From CAXMRP01 sp965216515 (lineage in GTDB: Bacteria > Pseudomonadota > Alphaproteobacteria > Rhizobiales > Afifellaceae), in contig OZ244173.1 of assembly GCA_965216515.1 (NCBI GenBank), forward strand, positions 1,116,001 to 1,180,000: DNA of 64,000 nt, given 5' to 3'. Both the position numbers and the translations under genes were made by a program. Position 1 is the stretch's first letter. Each line of letters starts with the position of its first letter. Of the stretch, positions 61,591-64,000 are shown piece by piece. The notes beneath the pieces are model-generated. The model was not told the origin of the DNA. It saw nothing but the letters and a program-made list of their open reading frames with translations, and did not search any database.

Positions 61591-62673
61591 CTACGGACGC
61601 CGCACGGCACGTACGTCGCCGGCTTCGCCCTGCCCGGTTGCGCCGTCGCTCGCCGTCACACAGGCGACAACGATCTCGCGCACCGCTTCGCGGCCGGCAA
61701 CATCGTCGCTGCTCTCGGTCACCGCCGGCCACAGATCCCGCGCATCGATCTGTTTAGCCGTACAGGCGCAGACCGATACGCACACATCGTTTTCGCCGCT
61801 CCGCCCACCGCATTCCGATCGGCAACTTGCCAGGAACGTATCCGGATCGACGGCGACTGCCCGCTGCGGTGGAGGGGCCACGAGCGCCGCCGCATAGACC
61901 AGGCCGAACAACACCGGCTGGTGTAGGAGGTAAACCAACAGGCTGTTGCGCCCTGCCCAGATGGCCAGACGACCCGGCAACCCGGGTTCGCCGCCGGCAA
62001 GCAGCCGAACCGCCGGCGGATTGGCCAGCACCAGCCGCGCCGAAGCCACGCCGGCAAGGACGAGGCCGAACCAGGGAAAAAGCGGCACATAGTCTGCGGC
62101 CGGCGGCGGCGCCGGCGACAGGCCCAGCCAGAGAAATCCCGGCGCCGCGAAGGTCGCAGACGTCGCCATCACCGGCAAAACCGATGCAATCACCGCAGCG
62201 CCGATGACCACGGCAAGCGGTCGGCGCAAAAACGGCAACGCCAGGACACTGGCCAGCGCGATATGATGCAGGATCCCGAACCGCACGAAAAATCCCGGAA
62301 ACACGAACCAGGTCGCAATGGTGACGGCGCACGCCGCCGCCACCACGATCGCCAGCCGGCGAAAAAACCGGCGCCAGCGGATCGCCATGCCGTGGGCGAG
62401 GACAAGGCTGACCCCAACAAGAAACAGGAACGAACCGGCGATCAGCCTGGCGAACAGGCGCCAACCCGGATCGCCCGCGACATCCATGCCGTGAAAACCG
62501 AAATGACCCAGGTCCCACGAAAAGTGGTAGACCGCCATCGCAGCAAGCGCGGCGCCGCGCGCCATGTCGACGACGCGCAGGCGGGGCACCGGTTGCCGCG
62601 CCCCCACCGTGCCGGTCAGCCCCATGGCCGAGCCCGGATCGACCACTGGCAGATTACCGGCGGCAACCGGCAA
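61591..62673 (-). CDS. DUF1624 / heparan-a-glucosaminide acetyltransferase-like membrane protein
   Basis: Product of 360 residues. After a short N-terminus the signature RLRVVDMARGAALAAMAVYH with FSWDLGHFGF identifies DUF1624. About seven or eight helices follow, ending NSLLVYLLHQPVLFGLVYAA. The C-terminal 90 residues are soluble, with four Cys clustered in pairs (CRSECGG, CVSVCACT), a tail seen in some rhizobial members. Function in bacteria is not established; the eukaryotic relative transfers acetyl across the membrane to sugar amines. An internal ATG at 62625 (MGLTGTVG) may be the true start. Gap of 54 bases to leuA upstream. Confidence 0.82.
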   Translation of the reverse strand: MPVAAGNLPVVDPGSAMGLTGTVGARQPVPRLRVVDMARGAALAAMAVYHFSWDLGHFGFHGMDVAGDPGWRLFARLIAGSFLFLVGVSLVLAHGMAIRWRRFFRRLAIVVAAACAVTIATWFVFPGFFVRFGILHHIALASVLALPFLRRPLAVVIGAAVIASVLPVMATSATFAAPGFLWLGLSPAPPPAADYVPLFPWFGLVLAGVASARLVLANPPAVRLLAGGEPGLPGRLAIWAGRNSLLVYLLHQPVLFGLVYAAALVAPPPQRAVAVDPDTFLASCRSECGGRSGENDVCVSVCACTAKQIDARDLWPAVTESSDDVAGREAVREIVVACVTASDGATGQGEAGDVRAVRRP

Positions 62674-62727
62674 GGCAGGAATGCCGAAACCGCTGTCCGG
62701 CCGGCATCCCCGCTTCGCAAATCGCGC

Positions 62728-64000
62728 TCACACCGCCTGCAACGCATCGGCCGGAGCCCGCGACTGTCTGGCGATATGCTTGTTGAGCGCCGAAACATAG
62801 GCCCGGGCCGATGCGACCATCGTATCGGTATCGGCGCCACGCCCGGTCACCGAGGTGCCGTCATGCTCCAGGCGCACCGACACTTCCGCCTGGGCGTCCG
62901 TGCCGCCGGTCACCGCATGCACGTCATAGAGCGACAATTGCGCCTCATGCGGCACAATGGCCCTGATGGCATTGAATAGCGCGTCCACCGGCCCGTCGCC
63001 GATTTCTTCGCGTGTCTCGTGCCGGCCATCGATGTCGAGCGTCATGGTCGCCTTTTGCGGCCCGCCGGTTCCGGCGATGACCGTCAGCGCAACCACCTTG
63101 ATATGATCGTGAGCGGTCGCCATCTCGTCATCGACCAGCGCCTCGATATCTTCATCGAAAACATGCTTTTTCTTGTCGGCGAGATCCTTGAACCGGCGAA
63201 AAGCATCGGCAAGCGCATTGTCGCCCAGTTCATAGCCCAGTTCCGCCAGCTTTTCGCGGAAGGCATGCCGGCCGGAATGCTTGCCCATGACCAGCGATGT
63301 CGCTTTCACCCCGACATCTTCCGGCCGCATGATCTCATAGGTATCGGCGTTTTTCAGCATGCCGTCCTGGTGAATGCCGCTTTCGTGCGCAAAGGCATTC
63401 TTGCCGACAATGGCCTTGTTGTACTGAACCGGAAACGCGGAGACCGCAGAGACCAGTTTCGATGCCCGCATCAGGTAGGTCGGATCGATATCGCAATATT
63501 GCGGGATCAGGTCGGACCGGGTTTTGAGCGCCATGACCACCTCTTCCAGCGGCGCATTGCCGGCGCGCTCGCCGAGCCCGTTGATCGTGCATTCGATCTG
63601 GCGGGCGCCACCGGCCACGCCGGCCAGGGAATTGGCAACCGCAAGACCCAGATCGTCGTGGCAATGGACGGAGAAAGTCACCGCATCGGCGCCGGGGACA
63701 TCCGCGATCATCGTCTCAAACATGGACCTGTGTTCGTCCGGCAGCGCGTAGCCCACGGTGTCCGGCAGGTTGATCGTCGTCGCACCTGCCTTGATCGCCG
63801 CCTCTACACAGCGCTTCAGATAGTCGATTGGTGTGCGGGTCGCATCCATCGCCGACCACTCCACGTCATCGATCAGGTTTCGTGCCTGTGTCACCGTCGC
63901 GGTGATGATGGCCAACACCTCCTCCTGGTCTTTTCGCATCTGGTGGGCGAGATGAATTGGCGAGGTGGAAACGAACGTATGGATGCGGCCCCGCCTGGCA
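62728..64000 (-). CDS. leuA: 2-isopropylmalate synthase, 5' part outside window
   Basis: About 424 C-terminal residues are visible; the frame continues beyond 64000 (RIHTFVSTSPIHLAHQMRKD is readable past the internal ATG at 63939). It condenses acetyl-CoA and 2-ketoisovalerate, the first step of leucine synthesis. Visible motifs: GATTINLPDTVGYALPDE, VHCHDDLGLAVANSLAGV (metal-binding HxH), NGLGERAGNAPLEEVVMAL, then the LeuA dimer regulatory domain from VVALTVIAGTGGPQKATM to YVSALNKHI, which binds leucine. The order is that of the normal long bacterial enzyme. Confidence 0.96.
   Translation of the reverse strand, partial: ARRGRIHTFVSTSPIHLAHQMRKDQEEVLAIITATVTQARNLIDDVEWSAMDATRTPIDYLKRCVEAAIKAGATTINLPDTVGYALPDEHRSMFETMIADVPGADAVTFSVHCHDDLGLAVANSLAGVAGGARQIECTINGLGERAGNAPLEEVVMALKTRSDLIPQYCDIDPTYLMRASKLVSAVSAFPVQYNKAIVGKNAFAHESGIHQDGMLKNADTYEIMRPEDVGVKATSLVMGKHSGRHAFREKLAELGYELGDNALADAFRRFKDLADKKKHVFDEDIEALVDDEMATAHDHIKVVALTVIAGTGGPQKATMTLDIDGRHETREEIGDGPVDALFNAIRAIVPHEAQLSLYDVHAVTGGTDAQAEVSVRLEHDGTSVTGRGADTDTMVASARAYVSALNKHIARQSRAPADALQAV

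Overview
The window looks like chromosomal DNA of a GC-rich alphaproteobacterium, probably a Rhizobiales- or Rhodospirillales-like environmental organism. The evidence is the gene families present (CoxL- and CoxG-like proteins, a TRAP binding protein, a tungstate transporter, a GumC/ExoP-type tyrosine autokinase, a DUF1624 protein), the dense overlapping operons and the frequent GTG/TTG starts. I see no insertion sequence, prophage or CRISPR array.

Region 1 (1-6.8 kb) is metabolic. A TPP riboswitch precedes thiM-thiE-thiD, and these are translationally coupled to a TRAP-type periplasmic binding protein cut by the window edge. Next come an orphan CoxL/xanthine-dehydrogenase-like molybdopterin subunit and a divergent EamA permease.

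Region 2 (6.9-45.6 kb) is a very large Wzx/Wzy-type exopolysaccharide locus, almost all on the minus strand. It makes nucleotide sugars: UDP-GlcA (ugd), UDP-xylose (UXS), UDP-Gal (galE), and GDP-mannose to GDP-fucose (manC, gmd, fcl). It holds one priming phosphoglycosyltransferase, at least six glycosyltransferases, an acetyltransferase, two FkbM methyltransferases, a sulfotransferase, a GMC oxidoreductase/aldo-keto reductase pair and a PF14907-type nucleotidyltransferase. Assembly and export genes are one Wzx flippase, one Wzy-like polymerase, two O-antigen-ligase-like proteins, two Wzc-like kinases, one short Wza and one beta-barrel outer-membrane protein. A NusG/RfaH-like regulator sits in the middle. 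The locus contains a duplicated module: a Cys-patterned secreted protein, Wzc, a single-TM protein and a ligase-like protein. One copy (24.5-31.7 kb) goes with Wza, the other (39.1-45.6 kb) with the beta-barrel.

Region 3 (46-51.8 kb) has a 1243-residue serralysin-like RTX metalloprotease with a recently duplicated repeat domain, a metallophosphoesterase, a small exported protein of unknown function and a PilZ protein.

Region 4 (51.8-60.1 kb) has a three-gene polyamine operon (group IV decarboxylase, deoxyhypusine-synthase-like protein, agmatinase-like protein), a divergent tungstate ABC transporter tupBCA, a second GMC oxidoreductase and a CoxG-like protein.

Region 5 (60.3-64 kb) has tRNA-Lys(CTT), an MscS channel, a DUF1624 membrane protein and the 3' part of leuA.

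The most notable finding is the paired secreted protein / Wzc / membrane protein / ligase module. Its two secreted proteins share an exact cysteine and DRIG spacing and an SPN C-terminus, and I do not recognise this family.
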